Shown one piece after another: positions 54,557-64,000 of a stretch of 64,000 nt of DNA; position 1 is the stretch's first letter; each line of letters opens with the position of its first letter. Made by a program: the position numbers and the translations under genes. The notes below the pieces were generated by a model, which was not told where the DNA came from, made no database searches, and was given only the letters and a program-made list of their open reading frames with translations. This stretch comes from Hemerocallis citrina (Eukaryota > Streptophyta > Magnoliopsida > Asparagales > Asphodelaceae). The stretch spans positions 5,692,467 through 5,756,466 of the forward strand of contig CM030360.1 in assembly GCA_017893485.1 (NCBI GenBank), written 5' to 3'.

Positions 54557-54696
54557 TCTCTACTACTATAATGGGAGAAGGTCTTAGTGTAATTTGTCCT
54601 TAACCCAACCCGTGCAACGCACGTGCTGGTAGATTTTTTTTTCCCCTTTTCATTCCCCCAATTTTTCCCACGTGCACAGCACGTGTATAATACTAG
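54557..54696 (+). mobile_element. Mini-Helitron, 140 bp
   Basis: It begins A/TCTCTACTACTATAATGGG and ends with the hairpin CACGTGC-ACA-GCACGTG, ten bases and CTAG/T. So it has the 5'-TC, the 3' hairpin, the CTRR end and A-T target nucleotides of Helitrons, with no TIR and no TSD. An internal GTGCAACGCACGTG repeats the hairpin theme. The 5' part (ATAATGGGAGAAGGTCTTAG) is shared with the Helitron at 63138-63429. It is too short for Rep/helicase, so non-autonomous. Confidence 0.82.
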
Positions 54697-55149
54697 TTGT
54701 TATAATTAGATTAAGTCACTAGTATCAAAGCTATATGAAGTCACTTCATTCTTTCCATGAGTTTTATTGCCACAAAGTCGAGGATGAAACCGTTTCTTTT
54801 GAAAATTAATTAATGCATCTTCCTGAACCTTAGTTATTGATTACTAATTACTAAACAATAAGTACTTTTTCATGTGAACCCCATAGCTGATTCAGTTCGT
54901 CCTTTTCAATTGTACATTACATCTTGTTTCATGTGAACCTTAAACTAATTCAGTTACCATTTTCAAAAATTCCTATAATGCATGCCTATAAGATTTTCGA
55001 GAGAAATATCAAGATATTCATCACCCTTGAACATATATATGCATCTTAATCAAGTGCTCTGGGAGAGTCCACACTCTCTTTTGTGATAATCATGCTATAG
55101 GATTTTCGATAAGAAAATTAAGATATTCATCTTCTATGATTGAGTTAGA
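54697..55149. other. Intergenic DNA
   Basis: AT-rich. TAGGATTTTCGAtAAGAAAnTnAAGATATTCATC-like text recurs twice (near 54990 and 55096; both contain AAGATATTCATC). No gene is supported. Confidence 0.4.
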
Positions 55150-55219
55150 GTTAAGTCCTTGGTGTAACGAACTATGATGGTTCTTTGTGCATTACAATCC
55201 TCAATGTAGAGTCAAGAAC
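55150..55219. repeat. Minisatellite interrupted by the young copia element, left part
   Basis: AACTATGATGGTTCTTTGTG and GTCAAGAAC units here continue on the other side of the copia insertion at 60282-60415 (AACTATGATGGTTAAC, CCACTATGGTGGTTAAT, ATCATGACGGTTAT, AACCATGATGGTTCTTTG, with GAGGAGAGTCAA joints). The TSD AGAAC lies within a unit. Confidence 0.65.
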
Positions 55220-55714
55220 TATTGAAATTAAACTTGATTTTGAGTTAAGCTTAATTATGGGTTCATAATCCAAACTCAAAATTAAGCCCAAGTTCTAGAG
55301 ATTCTCTAGAAACATCATAAAATATTATCACCTCCTCTATATGTTCTAGAGAATTCTATAAAATAATTATCTAAAGATTTGTGTAGAAAATTCTAGGAAT
55401 TGTAAGACATAAAATCTAGATATTATGGTAGAGAGTTCTAGAAGACTTGTAAGATATTTTGTAATCTTGGAGCCTATAAATAGCTCATTTCTCTCCCATT
55501 TGTAAACACGTTGAACAAATAAATAAAAAGCAAGTTAAAGAAAGAGTGTTCTTCATAAGTTCTCTAATTCTCTCTAAAAAATCTTTCAAGTATTTTCTAA
55601 GTATTCTTCCATATCATTCTTCATACTTAGAGGGTTTCTTCTTTTGGTTTCACTCGGGTTTCTCGGGTATTACGGTCTTGGGCTAGTGCTAAGCACTATC
55701 GGAGTTTCTCTACA
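55220..55714 (+). repeat. 5' LTR of the young copia element
   Basis: 495 bp, TATTGAAATT...TTTCTCTACA. A TATA box CCTATAAATAGC lies at about 55473-55484, and AATAAATAAAAAG near 55520 is a candidate polyadenylation signal just downstream. These place U3, R and U5 in the usual order. Confidence 0.95.
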
Positions 55715-55726
55715 TGGTATCAGAGC
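55715..55726 (+). other. Primer-binding site of the young copia element
   Basis: TGGTATCAGAGC begins at the first base after the LTR. It is complementary to the 3' end of plant initiator methionine tRNA and is the standard copia minus-strand primer site. Confidence 0.95.
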
Positions 55727-55784
55727 CATTCTAATCTTGTGCTCATCAAGATCGGGGTTTAAGAGAGCTCGGTTTATTCTAAGT

Positions 55785-58700
55785 ATGGAATCAATGGGTC
55801 GTGTCGTTGGATTGGGAATGGAGATCTTAAACCAATCTAACTACCGGTTATGGAAGTCATGTATGGAGTCATACTTGGTTAGTGAGGACTTATGGGATGT
55901 CGTCGGCGGTAGTAGCACAACACCACCAAGGGGAGATGCTGCAACATCGGAAGCGACAAAGGAGTGGACACAGAAAAATGCCAAGGTGGAGTTTGCTTTG
56001 AAGAGGTCAATATCCTCGGGAGTATTTGAGCATGTCTCAAGGTGTATATCCGCTAGTTCGATTTGGCAAGCGTTAGATCAATTGTTCAACAAGAAGAACG
56101 AGGCTCGGCTACAATTATTAGAGAACGAGTTGGCGAATGCGAAGCAGGAGGAGTCTTCAGTCTCAGAGTTCTTTATCAAGGTAAAAAACCTTTGCTCAGA
56201 GATTAATACTCTTAATCCGGAGGAGTCGATTTCAGAAGCTCGGATGAAGCGGTCTATTATTCGTGGTTTACGACCCGAATATACACCGTTTGTTACTTCA
56301 GTTCAAGGATGGGCTACACAACCTTCCTTGGAGGAGTTCGAAAATCTACTAGCTTCGCAAGAATCACTAGCCATGCAAATGGCGGGAGTTAATGTCAATG
56401 ATGACTCGGGGAGCGCGTTTGTAGCTCGGAGGCAACAAAGTTTTAGAGCCAAGTTCAAGGATAGTGATACAAAAAATAATGATGGACGAGAAAGATCTTC
56501 TATGGGAGACAAGAAGCGATTCAAGTGCTACCGGTGTGGGAAACTTGGGCACTTCAAAAAGGATTGCCGAGTTAAGTTGAAAGAAATAAATATGGCGGAA
56601 TCAAAGGGTCACACTGAAGACGAAGAATGGGGAAAATGTTTCACGGTGGAGGCTGCATCTTTAGGTACATCCACAACTAAAAATCTTGAAAATGATTGGA
56701 TTGTGGATTCTGGTTGTAGCCATCATATTACCGGAGACGAGAAGTTATTTTCTAGTCTTCAGTGTCATGACGGGAAAGAAGCCATCATTACTGCGGATAA
56801 TTCAATCCACCGCGTTGAGAAGGAAGGGACTGTTGTCATTAAAGGAGATGATGGAAGCCCAATAACTCTCAAGAATGTATATCATGTTCCTGGAGTAAGG
56901 AAGAATCTTCTCTCTGTGGTAAATGCGGTGGACTCAGATAACTACGTTTTATTTGGCCCAAGTGACGTCAAATTCTTAAAGAATATTAAAGAGTTAAAGG
57001 CGGATGTGGTTCATACCGGAGCACGAGTTAAAGATCTATATGTTTTATCGGCCTCCAACTCATATGTTGAGAAGATGAGCACCAATGATAATATCTTTAT
57101 ATGGCATGCTAGACTTGGTCATATAAATATGACTAAGCTCAAAGTTATGGTAAATAAGGATTTGGTTAATGAGCTCCCAAGGTTGAAGATTGAAGATGAA
57201 GGAAAACTTTGTGAAGGTTGTCAATATGGAAAATCACATAGGCTTCCATTTGACAACTCCACTTCACGATGCAGCGCTCCGTTGGAGAGGATCCATAGCG
57301 ATTTGATGGGTCCAACAAGAACACCCTCCTATTCCGGGTTTCGTTACATGTTGTTGTTCGTTGATGATTTCTCACGGTACACCTGGGTATACTTTGTGAA
57401 GGAAAAATCAGAAGTATTTTCAAGATTTCAAGAATTCAAGGTTACCGTGGAAGGCAAGTTAGGTCGGAAGATCAAGACCCTAAGGACGGATAATGAAGAA
57501 GAGTTTATGTCAAAGGAGTTCCTCTCTTTTTGTCAAGAGCATGGTATCAAGAGGGAATTTACATGCCCATATACACCTTAACAAAATGGAGTAGCAGAAA
57601 GGAAGATCTGACATCTAAGCGAAACGTGTAGAAGCTGGCTACATGACAAGAATTTGCCTAAAGCCTTATGGGCGGAAGGCATGAGATGTGCAGCATATGT
57701 CATCAATCGAATGCCACTAAGTCCGAATAACATGAAGTCTCCTTATGAGATGGTTCATGGGAAGAAGCCAACGGTGAAACATCTCAGGATATTTGGATCA
57801 ATCTGCTACGTCCATGTGTTCGACTCTCAGAGAACAAAGTTGGAGGCAAAGACGAAGAAATGCATATTTGTCGGTTATGATGAACAAAGAAAAGGGTGGA
57901 GGTGCATGGATCCTGAGACACATAGGTACGTCGTGTCTCGTGATGTTGTCTTTGACGAAGTTTCCTCATATTATGGACAACCTCAAGTCTTGGTCGAACA
58001 AGAAGGTGGAGATTCCTTCAAGGTTGATGAACCAGTTCCTCAAATGCCAAGTGAGAGCGGAAGTCTTGAAAAAGAGACGCAAGGTGAAAGGGGGAGCACT
58101 AATCAAGAGGAAGATGATGATGAAGATCATGGTTCCATGGCTAATCAAAGGCCTAAAAGGAACATTGTTAAGCCTGTCCGGTTCAGAGATGAAAGGTTTG
58201 TCACTACTTACTCATGTTACTTTGCCGCTCCATTAGATGAAGAAGAGCCATCATCTTATGATGAAGCTAAAGGTGTTCAAGAGTGGGAGACCGCAATGGA
58301 AGAGGAGATGAATGCCCTTATAAAGAATGAAACTTGGGATTTGGTTCCGAAAACCAAGGATGTTCAACCCGTTTCATGTAAATGGGTGTATCGAATTAAG
58401 CGGAAAGCGGATGGAAGCATTGATAGATTTAAAGCAAGATTGGTTGCTCGGGGGTTCTCTCAGAAGTATGGAGAAGATTATGAAGAGACTTTCAGTCCTG
58501 TGACTAAGATGACTACGGTACGTTTACTTCTATCTTTAGCCGCAAGCTTTGGTTGGAAGTTATGGCAACTAGATGTGAAGAATGCGTTTCTATACGGTGA
58601 GCTTGATAAGAGTATCTTCATGGAGCAACCACTTGGTTTCAAATCACGACAGCATCCTGATTATGTGTGTAAGCTTAAGAAGGCTTTGTACGGGTTAAAA

Positions 58701-59792
58701 CAAGCTCCTCGAGCATGGTATGGAAAAGTTGCTCAATTCCTTCAGTTTTGCGGTTATGTACCATCAAATTCGGATCCAAGTCTATTCTTCAAGAAGAATG
58801 GAGGAGTCCACGTGGTAGTTCTTCTTTACGTGGATGATATGATAATCACCGGGAATGATGATGCTGAAATTGCTCGTCTACAAGAGGATATGTCGGTGAG
58901 GTTTGAGATGAAGAAGTTAGGTGAGTTGAATAACTTTCTTGGTTTGGAGGTTGAAAGGGTAAAGGATGGAATCTTCATCGGTCAACAAAGCTATGCAAGA
59001 AGGATTGTTGAGAAGTTCAGGGTACACGAAGGAAAGACACGTACTACTCCGAAGGATGTGAACATAAGGCTTAAGCGCGATGAAGGGTCCTTGCTACCCG
59101 ATCCTCGACCTTATCGCTCTCTTGTGGGAAGTCTTCTATATTTAACCATTACAAGACCTGACATTGCCTTCGCGGTAGGTCTCATAAGCCGTTTTATGCA
59201 AGAACCAAGGAAACCACATTTAGAAGTGGCAAAGAAGATCTTGAAGTATGTGAAGACAACTCTTGGCATGGGTTTGGTGTACAAGTACAATGCCAAAGTT
59301 TCTCTTTATGGTTTCACCGATGCTGACTTTGGTGGAGATCTAGATGATCGAAAATCAACACCAGGTTATGTGTTTTTATGTGGAGACACAAGCGTGTCGT
59401 GGTGTAGCAAGAAACAAGGAACGGTGTCATTGTCTACCACTGAAGCAGAGTATAAAGCTTCAACACTCGCAGCTCAAGAGTGTACATGACTTCGAAGACT
59501 CCTTGAAGATCTGTTCGAGCCAATCAATAAGTCGGTTGCAATTTATGGAGATAATCAAAGTGCTATCAAGTTGGCTAATAATCCGGTGTTTCATGCAAGG
59601 ACGAAACATATCGAGTTAGAGCATCACTTCATAAGGGAGAAGGTGCTTGATGGAACAATTGAAGCTTTGGAAGTTCGAAGCGATGACAACGTTGCAGATA
59701 TCTTCACAAAGTCATTACCAAAAGGTAAATTCGAGTTACTTCGCTCGAAGCTCGGTATGATTGACAAAATCAAGTTTAAGGGGGAGTATTGA
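55785..59792 (+). pseudogene. copia gag-pol polyprotein with three in-frame stops
   Basis: The likely start is the ATG at 55785 (MESMGRVVGLGM); an open frame upstream begins inside the LTR and is ignored. The polyprotein spans about 1335 codons. Gag has the UBN2-like start (NQSNYRLWKSCMESYL). Then come the zinc knuckle CYRCGKLGHFKKDC (from codon 248), the protease DSGCS (codon 308), the integrase with H-H-C-C and D506, D569, E605 (D-35-E spacing), the RT with YVDD (codons 1015-1018), and the RNase H with DADFGGDLDD and later GDNQSA. Stops are at 57579-57581 and 57609-57611, on either side of the catalytic Glu of integrase, and at 59487-59489 in RNase H. Each differs from a sense codon by a single transition. 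The usual RTDNGGEF-type integrase text reads RTDNEEEF. The terminal stop (59790-59792) lies four bases inside the 3' LTR. Confidence 0.93.
59779..59786 (+). other. Polypurine tract of the young copia element
   Basis: AGGGGGAG lies immediately before the 3' LTR, the standard plus-strand primer position. It overlaps the last codons of the polyprotein. Confidence 0.93.
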
Positions 59793-60281
59793 AATTAAAC
59801 TTGATTTTGAGTTAAGCTTAATTATGGGTTCATAATCTAAACCCAAAATTAAGCCCAAGTTCTAGAGATTCTCTAGAAAGATCATAAAATATTATTACCT
59901 CCTCTATATGTTCTAGAGAATTCTATAAAATAATTATCTAAAGATTTGTGTAGAAAATTCTAGGAATTGTAAGACATAAAATCTAGATATTATGGTAGAG
60001 AGTTCTAGAAGACTTGTAAGATATTTTGTAATCTTGGAGCCTATAAATAGCTCCTTCCTCTCCCATTTGTAAACAAGTTGAACAAATAAATAAAAAGCAA
60101 GTTAAAGAAAGAGTGTTCTTCATAAGTTCTCTAATTCTCTCTAAAAAATATTTCAAGTATTTTCTAAGTATTCTTCCATATCATTCTTCAGACTTAGAGG
60201 GTTTCTTCTCTTGGTTTCACTCGGGTTTCTCGGATATTACGGTCTTGGGCTAGTGCTAAGCACTATCGGAGTTTCTCTACA
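59787..60281 (+). repeat. 3' LTR of the young copia element
   Basis: 495 bp, the same length as the 5' LTR and without indels. Most of the 11 differences are transitions. It ends TTTCTCTACA and is followed by the AGAAC duplication. Confidence 0.95.
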
Positions 60282-60420
60282 AGAACTATGATGGTTAACA
60301 TATAATAAATTGAGGAGAGTCAACCACTATGGTGGTTAATAAATAATAAATTGAGGAGAGTCAAGAATCATGACGGTTATAAGTGTGCCTAGAACCATGA
60401 TGGTTCTTTGCGTCAAGGAC
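60282..60420. repeat. Minisatellite interrupted by the young copia element, right part
   Basis: TAATAAATTGAGGAGAGTCAA occurs twice in tandem with ACTATGRTGGTTAA (60299-60365), followed by degenerate ATCATGACGGTT and ACCATGATGGTT units. The AACTATGATGGTT phrase before the copia insertion belongs to the same array. Confidence 0.7.
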
Positions 60421-60830
60421 CTAAGACAAAGGATGAATGTATCAGTAGTTTGTGCGCTATGCGTACCTTTTCTGGTTTTTTGTTTGATTTGTTTGTTGAT
60501 GGGCTCACGTCTTATCTGGCCCAATAAGAGGTGGGTGCACTGCTCGTGCTTAGACTAAGTGGCAGTGTCTTCTTCTCTGATTGTACTCTTTACTATAGGA
60601 AGGAGTGGGTTGTAACAGAATTCAATAATAAATGAATAATCAAAAATCCATTTGAGTTTCCCCCAAATTCTCAGCTCCAAACCCTAATTCCTTTACCCAT
60701 TGCCAAATCAACCCCGAATTCCAGTCCCTGACAAAATTCTGGCCTCTCTCCTCGAGCTCGCATCTCAATTTTCATGTTGATTTGGTATATCTGAGATCTG
60801 AAGCTCCTCAAAGGGCCGGCCATGAGGAAT
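60421..60830 (+). other. Possible LTR end or gene leader
   Basis: CTTTACTATAGGAAGG is TATA-like, followed by TTCAATAATAAATGAATAAT, a C-rich stretch and CCAGTCCCTGACA. This order (TATA, polyadenylation signal, pyrimidine-rich end, CA) resembles the 3' part of a plant LTR, which would make the young copia nested in an older one. Alternatively it is the 5' leader of the gene that follows (AAACCCTAATTCC). No start of such an LTR could be found. Confidence 0.3.
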
Positions 60831-61300
60831 TGCAGTAAATTGATCTTGTTTGGTCTTGTTCTAGCTGGTTCGTTTCGATCTTAATTCGTCAAATCAGCGA
60901 TTTGTTCGATCATAAATTTGTTTGTTTCTATAACTTGTTAGATCTAAAATTTAGTTGATTTTGATTGGGATTATATTAAATATTAGGGTTTTAGTAGTAG
61001 CGTATTGATCTATTTTTTAAATATTTCTAAGATACCGAATCATTTTTGTAATGATGGTGAAGATCGTGACCTTGATTTGAAACATGACTATTAATGTGTA
61101 TGTTCCTTTATTTTTTTTGAAGGTATAGCGAGTTAGGGTTTACAAGACAAAGAAGAGGAAGAAGTATCAGTTTTCAACAGAGATGAGGAAGATCGTAGTA
61201 TTGTTTGAGCCAGAGGAACGGCAAGAGAAAATAGCAGAAAATAGTATGTTTTTTGACATAGATTCAGAGTTTGATCCCAATTATGCTGCATTTTGAGGTA
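60831..61300 (+). pseudogene. Putative 5' exon of the unidentified host gene, copy 2
   Basis: After a T-rich stretch ending GAAG at about 61122, a frame at about 61137-61294 reads VYKTKKRKKYQFSTEMRKI, then VVLFEPEERQEKIAENSMFF and DIDSEFDPNYAAF before a stop. A donor-like GAG/GTAAAA follows. The Lys/Arg-rich start could be a nuclear localisation signal. The family is not recognised. An ATG at 60822 begins a short hydrophobic peptide that ends after 19 codons unless it is spliced. Confidence 0.3.
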
Positions 61301-62455
61301 AAACCTTTATATGCCTTTCTTGCTTAGTATATGATTGGTTTCCTGTGGAAGTTAGGAGTTATCTCAGTCAGTCAACGAAACAATCAAAGATGTTTATATA
61401 TTTAATTGTCCGTTTCATTTTGTTACTCTAAATCTGTTCAGTTTTTTGCTTGAATTATCTTAAAAAATAATGGGTCACAGTTTTCTTCTAGTCTTTTGAA
61501 TGCTGGTAATAGGAATCAATTAATAAATAATAGATTTTCGGTTTGAAAGTTCTATAACATCATGTGCATGCACCGATAGAACTTTGTACTTTAAGGTTAA
61601 TTAGGTACATTTTTCCTTACCTGCTAACTGAAGGTTATCTTATCCATATCCCATATTTGTGCTGGTGCATCATGTATTGTTTCTCGCAGAACGTTCGATG
61701 CTGTTACCTTCGACTTTCAGTTATCTTTTCTCTAGTTAGTAAACTATTAGTTTAATGGAAACATTAATTTCTTCTCCCTTCATATTATTAATTTTAATTT
61801 CCATTATCAATCTAACCAGCCGGAAAGTGGAAATGTAGAGGAATTATGTAGTTGGGTGTTCCTAGTGTGTTGGGAGTGTAAATATGTACTCGCACTTGAT
61901 AGGACTTTGGGTACTGATTGTCTTGTGGAATTTTTTCTCAAATATGAGGTGAGATGATTGTCTTGCACTGGAAAAAGATGTATTGATATAGTTTGTGTTG
62001 AGATATAAATGAATTGATACAAGAAAATAGCTCAAGGTGCAGAGGAAGTCTATCGAGTTTTTTACTGAATTTTGATAATGTTTCAATCAGTAGCTTTGTA
62101 GGTATATCTTTTAAAGAAGTGAAAAAAAATAAAATGTGATTAACATATCGAGTTTCAGTATTTTGGATTCGTGGCATCAGTCTATTTAATGGGAATTTTG
62201 GGAGTTAATTGATATTGGTATTATGGGGTGAAGGTGACTTTTTTTTGTGTGGTTGTTTCACTAGTTTTAGTGGCTTATTAGTTAGCTAGTTAACTAGAAC
62301 TTTACAGTAGAATACTGAAATGTTCATATTATATGCTGTAATGCCATAAAAATCTTAAATCACTGTTTTCCTTTGATATTATATCATATGAGTACTTTTT
62401 CCTCAACCATGGTTTACTATCGAACTGATTAGGCATTGAAATTACTTATCGCAGC

Positions 62456-62678
62456 AAGAACAATTTTGTCCTGAAAGCATTGAAATTACTGCTTATGAAG
62501 TTGTTCCTTCCGACACAATGCCTGATAGAAGATGGGAGAGACCACTTTCGTCTCTACCTGTGAACACTCCTTAAGCAATTACACAGTTGGGGACAAAGAG
62601 AAGGAGAACAGAAACAACCACTAGAAGGGCCTTCTGCCTTACGCGGTCTAGGTCCTATTATTGAAGAACCTGAGGAAG
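62456..62678 (+). pseudogene. Putative middle exon of the unidentified host gene, copy 2
   Basis: An acceptor (TATCGCAG) opens QEQFCPESIEITAYEVVPSD, then TMPDRRWERPLSSLPVNTP and a stop. The acidic end SALRGLGPIIEEPEEE is in a different frame just before a donor (GAG/GTTAGT). A single frameshift near 62575 would explain this. The exon borders look real, so the copy is probably a decayed gene. Confidence 0.35.
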
Positions 62679-62765
62679 AGGTTAGTATAACGAAGAAAGT
62701 TCTAAAAAAACGGGTAAAATAGTTCCAAGGTTATATAGACTGACACATAATTAATGAAACTTTGC

Positions 62766-63062
62766 AGAATACTTCTCGTGTGGAGCAGAGTAGAAGAAAA
62801 GCAACTGCTACAAGGACTTCCACCAGCAGATGTCCTCTTATCAAGGCAGAGCAAACTAATGGTGCTGATAATGAAGTACTTATGCATAACAATAAAAATG
62901 AGAACAATGGTAGTACCTCAGTATCCCAAACAGAGGCCAGAACTACAAAGGATTAAGTGAGAACTTGAAACCTCTTCAAAAACACTCATTGACGCAAATG
63001 GAGCTTCAAATAAAAGGATTATTTATCCGATTTGGCTGTCTTTGATTCCCTCAATTAGTGGG
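62766..63062 (+). pseudogene. Putative 3' exons of the unidentified host gene, copy 2
   Basis: An acceptor (CTTTGCAG) precedes NTSRVEQSRRKATATRTS, a Lys/Arg/Thr-rich stretch, then NNKNENNGSTSVSQTEARTT and a stop. From about 62963 the text GAAACCTCTTCAAAAACACT matches the exon of copy 1 at 44695, in a frame with its own stop, up to the conserved donor GGGTGAGTAC at 63061. It is damaged relative to copy 1. The function is unknown. Confidence 0.45.
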
Positions 63063-63137
63063 TGAGTACTATCTCATGTACGCGGTTTTCTATGCATTTC
63101 GTGTTTAATACCTTTGTTTTTCCCTGACAATCTACTA

Positions 63138-63429
63138 CCAGTAATTTACACGTGCGATGCACGTATTAATAAATATATATATATTTTAAACTAAAAATTT
63201 CGACATAGTCTGATCTCGAACAACCTGAGACCTCCTTTATATTAGTTATGCACGGATAATGCGCGTCTTAATAATTAAAAAAAAATTAAAAAAAAACTCT
63301 GACTTTGTGACGACTCGAACCTGAAACCTCCATCATATTAGTTATGTACGTGCGTTACACACGTTGATAGATTGACAAATGACACTAAGGCCTTCTCCCA
63401 TTATAATATTAGAGATTAGAGATTAGAGA
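63138..63429 (-). mobile_element. Non-autonomous Helitron, 292 bp, in an intron of gene copy 2
   Basis: On the minus strand it starts A/TCTCTAATCTCTAATATT with three ATCTCTA repeats, then ATAATGGGAGAAGGCCTTAG as in the Helitron at 54557. It ends with the hairpin ACGTGC-ATC-GCACGT, GTAAATTA and CTGG/T. The interior has two copies of a block with TAACTAATAT(G/A)A and GGAGGTYTCAGGTT, about 100 bp apart. Copy 1 of the host segment (about 44870-44890) has the uninterrupted site. No Rep/helicase. Confidence 0.85.
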
Positions 63430-63767
63430 TATGCATTATACGGAAGAAAGAGGTTCTGACAATCTACCTTATTTAAAGTTTAAGTCAGTGTTTTCGTTTT
63501 CATATTACACAAACATGCAATTTTTCCACACCCGTTTTTACTTTTTTTATGTTGTACCTGGTTGTTTAATGGTTATTTTATCTATTTTTGAATATGCATA
63601 AAATGTATGCTTTGCATGTAATAAGAGAAGTCTACTATGGTGGGATAAGTTTTGGTTTTTCCATTAGTCATTTGAATGGAGGACAACGACTGGCCTTCCA
63701 AATTACACACTCTTGATTCCACTAAATGACATTAATGTTATATTTGCCTTCTTGCCCATGTAGCTAA
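63430..63767 (+). other. Downstream part of duplicated segment copy 2
   Basis: GGTTGTTTAATGG and AAAATGTATGCTTTGCATGT (63555-63620) match the flanks of the old copia element (TTGTTTAATA at 45021; AAAATGTATGCTTTGCATGT at 50853). No gene is supported in this piece. Confidence 0.6.
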
Positions 63768-64000
63768 GGGGGCGTTTGGTACGCTGTAATGTATAAGGGA
63801 ATCTAGGATTACCCCCTTGATTACTTGGTTTGGTAAGACATAGGTATAGTTTTGTAAATAATCTTAAATTCCCAGAGTTATCAAAATAATTAGTTTGGAA
63901 GGATAAACATTCCCCTTAAAAAGGGTGGGATTTGTGGATTCCTCCACATAAAAAGTGAGTGAGATTATTGCATACCCAAAATACCCTCCAGATTTCTGGC
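63768..64000 (+). mobile_element. Tourist-like (PIF/Harbinger) element, left end only
   Basis: TAA precedes GGGGGCGTTTGGTACGC, a terminus typical of Tourist-like elements with 3-bp TAA/TTA duplications. Subterminal GGAATCTAGGATTACCCCC-like and GGTGGGATTTGTGGATTCC blocks follow. The element continues past the window edge, so the right end and size are unknown. Confidence 0.6.

Larger units (their letters stand above)
55220..60281 (+). mobile_element. Young Ty1/copia retrotransposon, 5062 bp (TSD AGAAC)
   Basis: Two 495-bp LTRs differ at 11 positions by my count (about 2.2%). The target duplication AGAAC is at 55215-55219 and 60282-60286. A primer-binding site TGGTATCAGAGC (initiator Met tRNA) directly follows the 5' LTR, and the polypurine tract AGGGGGAG directly precedes the 3' LTR. 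The LTRs start TATTG and end CTACA, a non-canonical TA...CA pair instead of TG...CA. One reading frame covers gag-pro-int-RT-RNaseH without a frameshift but with three stops, so this copy is non-autonomous but could be moved in trans. Confidence 0.95.

Noticed and set aside
63160..63360. Box-B-like GGTTCGAGTC and GGTTGTTCGAG inside the 63-kb Helitron, considered as tRNA or SINE
   Set aside because: No tRNA fold or box A at the right spacing. The two sites are part of an internal repeated block of the Helitron.

Overview
This window is plant nuclear DNA, most likely from a eudicot. It has spliced genes with GT-AG introns, AT-rich intergenic sequence and microsatellites, and it carries Ty1/copia, Ty3/gypsy, RTE and L1 LINEs, hAT, CACTA, Stowaway/Tourist-like and Helitron elements. 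I cannot name the species. The only confidently identified intact host gene is an SMXL3/4/5-type SMAX1-LIKE gene (1346-4837, + strand, three exons, 784 codons). It encodes a Clp/Hsp101-related co-repressor with a C-terminal LDLNL EAR motif and no RGKT degron-type motif.

Layout. 1-700 is a palindrome array belonging to an unidentified mobile element. 1346-4837 is the SMXL gene, whose first intron holds a (TA)n tract with an element embedded in it. 5004-13778 is a nest: an L1-like fragment with internal tandem repeats, a solo LTR (6139-6841), and a decayed CACTA element (6983-13778) that itself holds a 1.06-kb hAT element and another solo LTR sitting in a poly-C run. 14-25 kb is sparse DNA dotted with short terminal-inverted-repeat elements, most with matching target-site duplications (TSDs), plus a 451-bp solo LTR, an L1 fragment and a decayed tRNA-Ile(AAT). 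25.6-27.2 kb is the 5' half of a Ty3/gypsy element. 28.5-29.2 kb is a second copy of the 6.1-kb solo LTR. 33.2-38.2 kb holds a truncated RTE LINE, a two-part minisatellite and a nearly full-length but broken RTE LINE on the minus strand.

The right part (44.6-63.6 kb) contains two diverged copies of one unidentified host gene segment, at 44645-51000 and about 61100-63640. An old copia element sits in the first copy and a Helitron in the second. Each copy shows the empty site for the other's insertion. Between them lie a second 1.07-kb hAT element, a 140-bp Helitron and a young copia element (55220-60281; LTRs differ at 11 of 495 positions) whose otherwise continuous polyprotein has three in-frame stops. 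The window ends in a Tourist-like element.

The most unusual signals are: two element families with the same layout (a family-specific palindrome of about 25 bp in an array beside a repeated three-beat phrase); the reciprocal empty sites; RTE tail insertions down to 60 bp that still have TSDs; a dimeric minisatellite; and a duplicated hAT end without the element. All calls come from reading the sequence by eye. No database search was run.
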